Shown piece by piece: positions 35,651-43,425 of a stretch of DNA of 64,000 nt. The notes below the pieces were generated by a model. It had not been told where the DNA came from. It searched no databases and was given only the letters and a program-made list of their open reading frames with translations. Both the position numbers and the translations under genes were made by a program. This DNA is from Bradyrhizobium cytisi (lineage in GTDB: Bacteria; Pseudomonadota; Alphaproteobacteria; Rhizobiales; Xanthobacteraceae), in assembly GCF_008123515.1 (NCBI RefSeq), contig NZ_VSSR01000069.1:1-64000 (forward strand), written 5' to 3'. How positions within the stretch are numbered: the stretch's first letter is position 1; every line of letters starts with the position of its first letter.

Positions 35651-36274
35651 TCAGTCCGCGCGTTTCAACCCGCCTTTGGTCTCGATGAACCCCACGATAC
35701 GGTCGAGCCCCTCGCTCTTCTTTAGGTTGGTCATGACGAAGGGGCGCTCACCGCGCATGCGTCTGGCATCCGTGTCCATCTTCTCCAGCGACGCACCGAC
35801 ATGGGGCGCAAGGTCGATCTTGTTGATGACCAGAAGGTCGGAGCGGGTGATGCCGGGGCCGCCCTTGGACGGAATCTTGTCGCCGGCCGCAACGTCGATG
35901 ACATAGATGGTGAGGTCGGCAAGCTCCGGCGAGAAGGTCGCCGCCAGATTGTCGCCGCCGGATTCGATCAGCACGAGATCCAGCCCGGGGAATTTGGCGC
36001 GCATGTCGGCCACCGCGGCGAGATTCATCGAAGCGTCCTCGCGGATCGCGGTGTGCGGGCAGCCGCCGGTCTCGACGCCGGCGATGCGGTCCGGCGTCAG
36101 CGAGCCCGAGCGCACGAGGAATTCGGCATCCCACTTGGTGTAGATGTCGTTGGTGATCGCGGCGATGTCGTAGCGCTCGCGCATGGTCTTGCAGAGCAGA
36201 TCCATCAGCGCGGTCTTGCCCGATCCAACGGGGCCGCCGACGCCGACACGCAAGGGGCCGTGAGAAGTTGCCAT
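35651..36274 (-). CDS. ureG: Urease accessory GTPase UreG
   Basis: A 207-residue GTPase that drives nickel insertion into urease with UreD, UreE and UreF. The P-loop is GPVGSGKT (14-21); a later ESGGDNL phrase and INKIDLAPHVG (the NKxD base-recognition motif) are visible, and GCPHTAIREDAS is the nickel-binding CPH signature. It is the last gene of the operon; 281 nt without a gene separate it from the histidine kinase start region upstream. Confidence 0.95.
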   Translation of the reverse strand: MATSHGPLRVGVGGPVGSGKTALMDLLCKTMRERYDIAAITNDIYTKWDAEFLVRSGSLTPDRIAGVETGGCPHTAIREDASMNLAAVADMRAKFPGLDLVLIESGGDNLAATFSPELADLTIYVIDVAAGDKIPSKGGPGITRSDLLVINKIDLAPHVGASLEKMDTDARRMRGERPFVMTNLKKSEGLDRIVGFIETKGGLKRAD

Positions 36275-36313
36275 GTCACTCGCTCTCTCTTGATCGGTTG
36301 AAGGCTGTACCGC

Positions 36314-37036
36314 TCACGAGCGAAACAGCCGCGTATATTGTGTCTCGTGCCGCAGGCTGGCGAGATCGGCGCGGAACGTCGCACTGCCGAGGTTGTCCTG
36401 TGTCGCGTTCAGCGCCCGATTGGCGGTTACGGCGACGGCGGCTTCCAATTTCACCAGCACGCGCTGGCTGTCGGTCTGGCCGAGCGGAATGAGCCGGCTG
36501 GCCGCCGAGATCCAGTTCGAGACCAGCGCGTGCAGGAAGGCGTGCAGCGTCGGCGCCAATGGCACGCCGTGCAGCGCGGCGACGACGCCAACGGCGACGG
36601 GATAGACCAGTGGTGTGCGGCACGCCGCGACCATGGCATCCAGGCCGTCGGCATTCCACGCGGCGCGGGAGATCTCGATGAAGGCGCGGCCTTGCGAGGT
36701 CGTCTCGAGCTGCCGTTCGCGCGACGGCACGAAGGCGGCAGCGAGCTCGGCGATATCATTCAAGGCGGCGTCTTCACCGGCCTCGGCGGCGCGATAGGCG
36801 TGGACAAGAAACGTCGCATCGCAAAAGCCGGAGCCGTCGCCAAGCATGGCATCCAGCCAGTCGGCCAGCGTCGCGATGTCGGTCACGTCGCCCGCTTCGA
36901 CCGCCCACTCGATGCCGCTGGAATAAGAGAACCCGCCGACGGGAAACGCCGGCGACAGCCACGTCATCAGCCGGTACAGCGCCGCCGCCTCGCTCCCGGC
37001 GAGATCACCGGCCTTGACCGGCTCATTTGTGGTCAT
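36314..37036 (-). CDS. ureF: Urease accessory protein UreF
   Basis: A 240-residue all-helical accessory protein that couples UreD to UreG. The start MTTNEPVKAGDLAGSEAAALYRLMTWLSPAFPVGGFSYSSG (split at residues 1-41) carries the family core LSPAFPVGGFSYS. Its ATG lies inside the last codons of ureE, overlapping by 14 nt. A much longer frame exists upstream but reads through the ureE His-tail in another frame and gives a Thr/Met repeat, so it is not protein. Confidence 0.93.
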   Translation of the reverse strand: MTTNEPVKAGDLAGSEAAALYRLMTWLSPAFPVGGFSYSSGIEWAVEAGDVTDIATLADWLDAMLGDGSGFCDATFLVHAYRAAEAGEDAALNDIAELAAAFVPSRERQLETTSQGRAFIEISRAAWNADGLDAMVAACRTPLVYPVAVGVVAALHGVPLAPTLHAFLHALVSNWISAASRLIPLGQTDSQRVLVKLEAAVAVTANRALNATQDNLGSATFRADLASLRHETQYTRLFRS

Positions 37037-37622
37037 GAGCATGCTTGTGGCCGTGGTGATGGTCGGGATGATCGCAATGCTCGTCGTGGTGATGATCATG
37101 CCCATGGTCATGCGCGGCATGATGGTGGTCGTGGCCGTGATGATCATGGTGATCCTGGTGTCCGTGGTCGTCATGCGCGTGCGCATGTCCGGCCTCGGCA
37201 TAGGCCCCGCCTTCGGGATCGAACGGCGCCTCGATCTCGACCACCCGCGCGCCAAGCCCCTTCACCATGGTTTCGATGACGTGGTCGCGGCGAATGCGCA
37301 AGGCTTTGGCCATGAGCTGCGTTGGCAGATGGCGGTTGCCGAGATGCCAGGCAACGCGGATGAGGTGGTGCGGGTCGCGGCCGCGGATCTCGAGCAGCGG
37401 CTCGGGTGCCGCGACCACTTCGACCAGTCGTCCGTCCTCCAGCACCAGCGCATCGCCGCCGCGCAACGCAACGGCATTCTCCAGGTCGAGCAGGAAATTC
37501 AGCCCCCGCGTCCCCGTCATCGCCACGCGGCGGCGGTGCCGATCGTCGAAATCGAGCACGACCGTATCCGCCGGCGTTTCCGTGAAGCGGTGCTGTCCCT
37601 TAACCTGCGTCGCCCGGATCAT
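37023..37622 (-). CDS. ureE: Urease nickel metallochaperone UreE with long His-rich tail
   Basis: A 199-residue nickel chaperone. The N-terminal domain (to about 70) and the metal-binding domain with AWHLGNRHLPTQL and RRDHVIETMVKGLGA are complete. The last 54 residues contain 28 His, interspersed with Asp and Gly, plus one Cys. Such tails store several nickel ions; this one is at the long end of what I know for the family. The encoding DNA is a CAT/CAC/GAT-rich tract that creates false open frames on both strands. Confidence 0.93.
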   Translation of the reverse strand: MIRATQVKGQHRFTETPADTVVLDFDDRHRRRVAMTGTRGLNFLLDLENAVALRGGDALVLEDGRLVEVVAAPEPLLEIRGRDPHHLIRVAWHLGNRHLPTQLMAKALRIRRDHVIETMVKGLGARVVEIEAPFDPEGGAYAEAGHAHAHDDHGHQDHHDHHGHDHHHAAHDHGHDHHHDEHCDHPDHHHGHKHAHDHK

Positions 37623-37628
37623 GCGCTG

Positions 37629-37928
37629 TTACCTCGTCTCGACCTTCTCGGGCGTGATGACTTCGATCTTCGGCGGCGCCGTGAAGCATTTCACCGCGAC
37701 ACGGCCAAACGTCTTCATGTGCTCCTGGCCGCGATGCGGCACCAGCGCCTCGGCATTCTCCCACTGCTCGACGAACACCATCTTGGTGGGATCGGTGACG
37801 CTCTCATGCAGATCGTAGGCGATATTGCCGGGTTCTTTCCGCGTCTCCTTGATGCAGGCGGTGGCGGCTGCAATGAATTCGGCGCGGGTTTCGGGCTTGA
37901 TGGTCAGGGTGGCAACGACATAGATCAC
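37629..37928 (-). CDS. Antibiotic biosynthesis monooxygenase (ABM)-domain protein
   Basis: A 99-residue ABM-fold protein resembling YgiN-type quinol monooxygenases. The family features are YVVATLTIKPETRAEFIAA at the start, EPGNIAYDLHES, and MVFVEQWENAEAL followed by HRGQEHMKTF. These enzymes oxidise small aromatics or quinols without cofactors. It starts 6 nt upstream of ureE and follows ureC after 145 nt, so it sits inside the urease operon. No link to urease maturation is known to me; the placement may be incidental or operon-specific. Confidence 0.82.
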   Translation of the reverse strand: MIYVVATLTIKPETRAEFIAAATACIKETRKEPGNIAYDLHESVTDPTKMVFVEQWENAEALVPHRGQEHMKTFGRVAVKCFTAPPKIEVITPEKVETR

Positions 37929-38073
37929 GAGAAATCCTCCCGGCTTTTCTTCTGAAGGTTACGATACCGGGCGGGACATTAGACCAGCCGGGATCGAACG
38001 CAAAACCGGAAAAAGCCGCCCCCGGGACATGCAATCGGGACATGCTCCGGCGGACATGTGTTGAGGCGCCATT

Positions 38074-39789
38074 TCAGTACATGAAATATCGCTGCGCCAT
38101 CGGCAGCACCTCGGCGGGCGCGCAGGTGAGCAGCTCGCCATCGGCGCGCACCTCGTAGGTCTCCGGATCGACCTCGATATTGGGCGTGGCGTCGTTGTGG
38201 ATCATGCTCTTCTTCGAGATCTTGCTGCGGGTGTTCTGGACCGCATAGAGCTTCTTCTCGATGCCGAGTTTTCGCGCGAGGCCGCCGGTGATGGCTGCCT
38301 TTGAAGTAAACACCACCGAGGACGCCGTGCGCGCCTTGCCGAAGGCGCCGAACATCGGCTGGTAGTGTACCGGCTGCGGCGTCGGGATCGAGGCGTTCGG
38401 ATCGCCCATGGGAGCTGCCACGATCGTGCCGCCCTTGACGATGCAGTCCGGCTTGACGCCGAAGAAGGCCGGCGACCACAGCACGAGATCGGCCATCTTA
38501 CCCTTCTCGACCGAGCCGATCAGCTTCGACACGCCGTGCGCAATCGCGGGATTGATGGTGTATTTGGCGATGTAGCGCTTGACGCGAAAATTGTCGTTGT
38601 CCTTGCCCTTGTCCTGCGGCAGCGATCCGCGCTGCTTCTTCATCTTGTCGGCAGTCTGCCAGGTCCGGATGATGACCTCGCCGAGACGGCCCATGGCCTG
38701 GGAGTCCGAGGACATCATCGAGAGCGCGCCGAGATCGTGCAGGATGTCTTCTGCCGCGATGGTCTCCTTGCGGATGCGGCTTTCCGCGAACGCCAGATCC
38801 TCCGCGATCGAGGGATCAAGGTGGTGACACACCATCAGCATGTCGAGATGCTCGTCGATGGTGTTGCGGGTGAACGGCCGCGTCGGATTGGTCGAGGACG
38901 GCAGCACGTTCTTCAAGCCGGCGACCTTGATGATATCAGGGGCGTGACCACCGCCCGCGCCCTCGGTGTGGAAAGCGTGGATGGTGCGGCCCTTGAACGC
39001 CTTGATCGTGTCCTCGACGAAGCCGGATTCGTTCAGCGTGTCGGAATGCAGCATGACCTGGACGTCGTAATCATCGGCAACCGACAGGCAATTGTCGATC
39101 GCGGCCGGCGTGGTGCCCCAATCCTCGTGCAGCTTCAGCGCGCAGGCACCGCCCTTGATCATCTCGACCAGCGCCGCGGGCCGCGAGGCATTGCCCTTGC
39201 CGGAAATACCGAGATTGACCGGGAAGGCATCGAATGACTGGATCATGCGCCCCATGTGCCAGGGGCCCGGTGTGCAGGTGGTGGCGAAGGTGCCGTGCGA
39301 GGGACCGGTGCCGCCACCGAGCATCGAGGTGACGCCGGACATCAGCGCGTGCTCGATCTGCTGCGGGCAGATGAAATGGATGTGGCTGTCGAAGCCGCCC
39401 GCGGTGAGGATTTTCCCCTCACCCGCGATCACGTCGGTGCCGGGGCCGATGATGATGGTCACGCCCGGCTGGATGTCGGGATTGCCGGCCTTGCCGATGC
39501 CTGCGATCATGCCCTCCTTGATCGCGACGTCGGCCTTGACGATGCCCCAGTGGTCGACGATCAGCGCATTGGTGATGACGGTGTCGGCCGCGCCCTGCTT
39601 GTTGGTGACCTGCGACTGCCCCATGCCGTCACGGATCACCTTGCCGCCGCCGAACTTCACCTCCTCGCCGTAGGTGGTGAAATCCTTCTCGACCTCGATG
39701 ATGAGATCAGTGTCGGCGAGCCGCACCTTGTCGCCGGTCGTCGGGCCGAACATGTCGGCATAGACGGAACGCTTTATCTTGACGGACAT
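38074..39789 (-). CDS. ureC: Urease alpha (catalytic) subunit UreC
   Basis: A 571-residue nickel enzyme subunit that hydrolyses urea to ammonia and carbamate. Key residues are visible: the carbamylated Lys in CALKLHEDWG, nickel-ligand His residues in the GGFDSHIHF type motif, the HAFHTEGAGGGHAPD region, and the active-site flap MVCHHLDP with Cys and His. The start MSVKIKRSVYADMFGPT matches the family. The frame is open upstream, but into the next gene's region. Confidence 0.96.
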   Translation of the reverse strand: MSVKIKRSVYADMFGPTTGDKVRLADTDLIIEVEKDFTTYGEEVKFGGGKVIRDGMGQSQVTNKQGAADTVITNALIVDHWGIVKADVAIKEGMIAGIGKAGNPDIQPGVTIIIGPGTDVIAGEGKILTAGGFDSHIHFICPQQIEHALMSGVTSMLGGGTGPSHGTFATTCTPGPWHMGRMIQSFDAFPVNLGISGKGNASRPAALVEMIKGGACALKLHEDWGTTPAAIDNCLSVADDYDVQVMLHSDTLNESGFVEDTIKAFKGRTIHAFHTEGAGGGHAPDIIKVAGLKNVLPSSTNPTRPFTRNTIDEHLDMLMVCHHLDPSIAEDLAFAESRIRKETIAAEDILHDLGALSMMSSDSQAMGRLGEVIIRTWQTADKMKKQRGSLPQDKGKDNDNFRVKRYIAKYTINPAIAHGVSKLIGSVEKGKMADLVLWSPAFFGVKPDCIVKGGTIVAAPMGDPNASIPTPQPVHYQPMFGAFGKARTASSVVFTSKAAITGGLARKLGIEKKLYAVQNTRSKISKKSMIHNDATPNIEVDPETYEVRADGELLTCAPAEVLPMAQRYFMY

Positions 39790-39826
39790 CACAAGCCCCG
39801 TTTGTATTTGAATATTGGGTTGGTGC

Positions 39827-40366
39827 TCACAGCGAGGCCCTCGCTGTGAGCACGATGTTATCGAATTCCGTGTCGAGCCAGGCGCTGCCGCCGCGGCAAC
39901 CGGCGACGACCTGCTCGGCCCAGCCTGTATAGTCGGCGAGGTCGTCACGCTCCTCGGCGGTCTGATCGGAATGGATGCGTGCGCCAATGTTGCTGATCTT
40001 GTCGGCGATCTTGATCAGCCTGGCGCCGGGCGACTTGTTGGGTGCGTCGATCACCTGCCGGCGCCGGCGCTCCGGCTTCGGCAGGTTCATATCGTCCGTG
40101 CATTCGGCGACAAGAGAAGCGACACGCTCGGAGAATTTCTCCGCGAGTTCCTCGCGCGTGGTGTCGGTGTCCTCGATCGCATCGTGCAGCCAGCCGGCCG
40201 CGACCAGCTCGGCATCGGCCCCATCGGTCGCGTTCGCAAGCAGGTTCGCGACCTCGGCGAGATGGTTGATGTAGGGATCATGTGCGCGCCCCTTGCGCGC
40301 CATGCCGTTGTGGCGGTGCGCGGCGAGTTCGGCGGCTTCGGAGATGAGGCGGATTGGCGACAGCAT
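39827..40366 (-). CDS. HD-domain small alarmone hydrolase-like protein (MESH1/SpoT-hydrolase type)
   Basis: A 179-residue single-domain protein. The metal-dependent HD hydrolase motifs are those of the SpoT hydrolase domain: AHRHNGMARKGRAHDPYINHL at the start, AGWLHDAIEDTD (HD plus ED) and LIKIADKISNIGA (the KxADxxxN motif). No ppGpp synthetase domain follows. MESH1-like enzymes hydrolyse (p)ppGpp to GDP/GTP or act on NADPH. It sits between ureB and ureC (37 nt before the ureC start), so alarmone and nitrogen metabolism may be linked. The start at 40366 fits better than the one at 40381. Confidence 0.8.
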   Translation of the reverse strand: MLSPIRLISEAAELAAHRHNGMARKGRAHDPYINHLAEVANLLANATDGADAELVAAGWLHDAIEDTDTTREELAEKFSERVASLVAECTDDMNLPKPERRRRQVIDAPNKSPGARLIKIADKISNIGARIHSDQTAEERDDLADYTGWAEQVVAGCRGGSAWLDTEFDNIVLTARASL

Positions 40367-40420
40367 GGCAAAGACCTCCATTTCCGCCTCAACCGCGCCG
40401 CACCGCGCTCGTTCCTGTGC

Positions 40421-40729
40421 TCACAGCTTTCCCATGACGTCGCCGCGGAAACCGTAGATGGTTTTCTTGCCGGCAAGCGCGACGAGCTGGACGTTGCGGG
40501 TCTGGCCGGGTTCGAAGCGGACGGCGGTGCCGGCGGCGATGTCGAGGCGCATGCCGCGGGACTTCTTGCGGTCGAACTTCAGCGCAGGGTTGGTCTCGAA
40601 GAAATGGTAGTGCGAGCCGACCTGGATCGGGCGGTCGCCGGTGTTGGCCACCGTCAGCGTCACGGTCTTGCGGCCGGCATTGAGCTCGATCTCGCCGTCC
40701 TGGATGAAGAGTTCGCCGGGGATCATCAT
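40421..40729 (-). CDS. ureB: Urease beta subunit UreB
   Basis: A 102-residue urease beta chain. MIPGELFIQDGEIELNAGR, VGSHYHFFETNPAL and IAAGTAVRFEPGQTRNV are diagnostic. Two adjacent ATG codons are possible starts; the second gives the usual MIPGEL beginning. It follows ureA within six bases, with the Shine-Dalgarno GGAG overlapping the ureA stop. Confidence 0.95.
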   Translation of the reverse strand: MMIPGELFIQDGEIELNAGRKTVTLTVANTGDRPIQVGSHYHFFETNPALKFDRKKSRGMRLDIAAGTAVRFEPGQTRNVQLVALAGKKTIYGFRGDVMGKL

Positions 40730-40735
40730 GCGCTC

Positions 40736-41038
40736 CTATCGGATCGGTTCGTGAACGGTGACGAGCTTGGTGCCATCAGGGAACGTCGCCTCGACCTGGA
40801 TGTCGTGGATCATCTCGGGAATGCCCGGCATCACCTGGTCGCGGGCCAGCACCTGCGCGCCGGATTGCATCAGCTCGGCGACGGTACGGCCGTCGCGAGC
40901 GCCCTCGAGGATGAAATCGGAGATGATCGCGATCGCTTCGGGATGATTGAGCTTGACGCCGCGGTCGAGCCTGCGGCGCGCCACGATCGCCGCCATCGAG
41001 ATCAGAAGCTTGTCCTTTTCGCGGGGAGACAGGTTCAT
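40736..41038 (-). CDS. ureA: Urease gamma subunit UreA
   Basis: A 100-residue gamma chain. MNLSPREKDKLLISMAAIVARRR opens it (split for length at residues 1-23); LNHPEAIAIISDFILEGARDG, DVQVEATFPDGTKLV-like IQVEATFPDGTKLVTVHEPI and the PIR ending match the family. It follows ureD after 40 nt. Confidence 0.95.
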   Translation of the reverse strand: MNLSPREKDKLLISMAAIVARRRLDRGVKLNHPEAIAIISDFILEGARDGRTVAELMQSGAQVLARDQVMPGIPEMIHDIQVEATFPDGTKLVTVHEPIR

Positions 41039-41078
41039 GCGAAATCTCTTCCGTTCAGCTCTTCAATTCAGCCAGCCG

Positions 41079-41912
41079 TCAATTCAGCCAGAGTCGCGGC
41101 TGCGCCATGCCGGTGCGCGCCAGCACGGCCATCATGTCGGTGCGCAAGTGCGCCGCATCTTGGGCACAGAACCGCGCCATTGCAAACCCATTCCAGGCCG
41201 AGATTCCGACCTCGCCGGCAAACGAGTCCGATGCCTCACGAATGCGCTCGACCAGGGCCTCGTCGCCGGGCACGATCAGGGCCGTACCGATCGCGGCACC
41301 CGCCTTGGCGACCGCCGATCGCGCGAGCTTTGCGCCGATATTGCCGTCGAGCCTGATGGTCTCGGCAAAGACCAGCCTGCTGCCACGGCGCAACCGCCAG
41401 CGGTCGACGAATTCGCCCTGCTCCATCCGTTCGCCCATGGCGGTGCGGCCGAATACGACAATTTCACAAAGCAGGAGCGAGGCGGCATCATCGAGCTCGA
41501 TGTCGAAGCGGCGGTGGACCCGGGCGCGATCGAACAGGATCGTCTCCTGCGGCAGCCAGCCGAGATGCGCGCCTGCGGCAACCTTCAAGGCGATATTGAG
41601 CTGCGCCGCCGCGCCCGGCGCCCGATAAACCTTCTCGGCGGCCGCCGTTGTCAACGTCAAACGCGTAGCATTGGCGGCCGAGATCTCGATGTCGAAGCGA
41701 TCGCCGCCGGCGACACCGCCGGCGGTGTTGACGAACACGCCGGAGAGCCCTTCACCTTCCGGCGAAGGAAAGCGCACGCGGAGGGAGCCGGACTCATGCA
41801 AAACGCCGCGCCGCGTCACGCCGTCGCGGGCGTGCACGTCGAAGCGCACCGCGCCGCGGGCACGATTGGCTTCGAACACCGAAGATGTCGCCAAAGAGGC
41901 GTCGCTGCGCAT
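41079..41912 (-). CDS. ureD: Urease accessory protein UreD (UreH)
   Basis: A 277-residue accessory protein that binds apo-urease and recruits UreF and UreG. Family phrases are FVNTAGGVAGGDRFDIEI, LTTAAAEKVYRAPG, LGWLPQETILFDRAR and EIVVFGRTAMGE. It is the first urease gene after the urea transporter, 52 nt beyond the urtE stop, so it belongs to the same leftward transcript unless an unseen promoter lies in that gap. Confidence 0.93.
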   Translation of the reverse strand: MRSDASLATSSVFEANRARGAVRFDVHARDGVTRRGVLHESGSLRVRFPSPEGEGLSGVFVNTAGGVAGGDRFDIEISAANATRLTLTTAAAEKVYRAPGAAAQLNIALKVAAGAHLGWLPQETILFDRARVHRRFDIELDDAASLLLCEIVVFGRTAMGERMEQGEFVDRWRLRRGSRLVFAETIRLDGNIGAKLARSAVAKAGAAIGTALIVPGDEALVERIREASDSFAGEVGISAWNGFAMARFCAQDAAHLRTDMMAVLARTGMAQPRLWLN

Positions 41913-41964
41913 CCGTCTCCCCCAGCCGGCCGCGGCAGGCTTTTTTGGCTTACAATTTCCCCGC

Positions 41965-42660
41965 TTACAGCGCCATCTGGCGGCTGATCTCGCTGGCGTC
42001 GAGAGTGGAGCGGTCGCAGGTGAACTTCACGGCGCCGCGATCCATCACCGCGAAACTGTCGCCAAGCTCGCAGGCAAAGTCGAGATATTGCTCGACCAGC
42101 ACGATGGCGATGTTGCCGAGGTTGCGCAAGTAGGAGATGGCCCGGCCGATGTCCTTGATGATCGAGGGCTGGATGCCTTCCGTCGGCTCGTCGAGCAGCA
42201 GCAGTTTCGGCCGCATCACCAGCGCACGCCCGATCGCCAGCTGTTGCTGCTGGCCGCCGGAGAGATCGCCGCCGCGCCGGCCGAGCATGGACTCCAGCAC
42301 CGGAAACAACGAGAACACGTCGTCCGGGATGTGCTTGTCCTCGCGCTTGAGCGGGCCGAAGCCGGTCTTGAGGTTTTCCTCCACCGTCAGAAGCGGAAAG
42401 ATCTCACGGCCCTGAGGCACGAAGCCGATGCCCTTGCGCGCCCGCTCATAGGGCTTGAGGGCCGTGATGTCGTTGCCGTCGAACACGATCGCGCCCGAGG
42501 AGATCGGATATTGCCCGACCATGGCGCGCAACAGCGAGGTCTTGCCGACGCCGTTACGGCCGAGCACGCACGTCACCTTGCCGGGCTCGGCCGCGATCGA
42601 CACACCACGCAGCGCCTGCGCCGCACCGTAGAACAGGTTGATGTCCTTGACCTCAAGCAT
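41965..42660 (-). CDS. urtE: Urea ABC transporter ATP-binding protein UrtE
   Basis: A 231-residue ABC ATPase of the LivF type. Walker A is GRNGVGKT (34-41), the signature is LSGGQQQQLAIGRAL, and Walker B is LLLLDEPTEGIQP. With UrtD it powers urea import through UrtB and UrtC. The gene is spaced only 3 nt from urtD. Confidence 0.94.
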   Translation of the reverse strand: MLEVKDINLFYGAAQALRGVSIAAEPGKVTCVLGRNGVGKTSLLRAMVGQYPISSGAIVFDGNDITALKPYERARKGIGFVPQGREIFPLLTVEENLKTGFGPLKREDKHIPDDVFSLFPVLESMLGRRGGDLSGGQQQQLAIGRALVMRPKLLLLDEPTEGIQPSIIKDIGRAISYLRNLGNIAIVLVEQYLDFACELGDSFAVMDRGAVKFTCDRSTLDASEISRQMAL

Positions 42661-42663
42661 CGC

Positions 42664-43425
42664 TCAGCGTCCCAGATAGACTTCGATGACCCGCTCGTTC
42701 GACGAGACCTGGTCGATGGTTCCTTCAGCGAGCACCGTACCTTCATGCAGGCAGGTGACCTTGACCCCGAGCTCGCGCACGAACGTCATGTCGTGCTCGA
42801 CCACCATAACGGTGTGGGTCTTGTTGATCTCTTTCAGCAGCTCGGCGGTGAGATGCGTCTCGACGTCGGTCATCCCAGCGACGGGCTCGTCGACGAGGAG
42901 CAGCTTAGGGTCCTGCGCCAGCAGCATGCCGATCTCGAGCCATTGCTTCTGGCCGTGGCTGAGGCTGCCGGCGAGGCGGTTGCGGGCGTCGGTGAGACGG
43001 ATCGTCTCCAGCACCTTGTCGATACGCTCCGACTCCGCCCTGCTGCCGCGCCAGAACAGCGTGCCTTTGACACTGTGATCGACATTGAGCGCCAGCAGGA
43101 GATTGTCCTGCACGGTCTGGCTTTCGAACACCGTTGGCTTCTGGAACTTGCGGCCGATGCCGAGCTCGGCGATGCGGGTCTCGTCCAGCCGCGTCAGATC
43201 GGTGACGCCGTCGAACAGCACGGTACCCTCGTCAGGCTTGGTCTTGCCGGTGATGATGTCCATCATGGTGGTCTTGCCGGCGCCGTTCGGACCGATGATG
43301 GCGCGCATCTCGCCGGGCGCGAGCGTCAGCGACAAGTTGTTGATGGCGTGGAAGCCGTCGAACGAGACGTGCACGCCGTCGAGATAGAGCATCGCGGAGG
43401 TCGCGCGGGTATCCATGACGTTCAT
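42664..43425 (-). CDS. urtD: Urea ABC transporter ATP-binding protein UrtD
   Basis: A 253-residue ABC ATPase of the LivG type. Walker A is GPNGAGKT (45-52), the signature is LSHGQKQWLEIGM and Walker B is LLLVDEPVAGM; both QSQTVQ-like and GIGRKFQKPTVFE phrases are characteristic of UrtD. The start at 43425 overlaps the urtC stop by four bases. The frame is open further upstream but only within urtC. Confidence 0.94.
   Translation of the reverse strand: MNVMDTRATSAMLYLDGVHVSFDGFHAINNLSLTLAPGEMRAIIGPNGAGKTTMMDIITGKTKPDEGTVLFDGVTDLTRLDETRIAELGIGRKFQKPTVFESQTVQDNLLLALNVDHSVKGTLFWRGSRAESERIDKVLETIRLTDARNRLAGSLSHGQKQWLEIGMLLAQDPKLLLVDEPVAGMTDVETHLTAELLKEINKTHTVMVVEHDMTFVRELGVKVTCLHEGTVLAEGTIDQVSSNERVIEVYLGR

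Noticed and set aside
37014..37955. A plus-strand open frame that begins with a Met/Val-rich sequence
   Set aside because: It is the reverse of the His-rich ureE tail and of ABM, and the Met/Val pattern is the antisense reading of CAT/CAC codons.
38023..38058. Short direct repeats of CGGGACATGC between ureC and the ABM gene
   Set aside because: Two full and one partial copy with 13-15 nt spacing could be chance in GC-rich DNA; no partner or fold suggests function.
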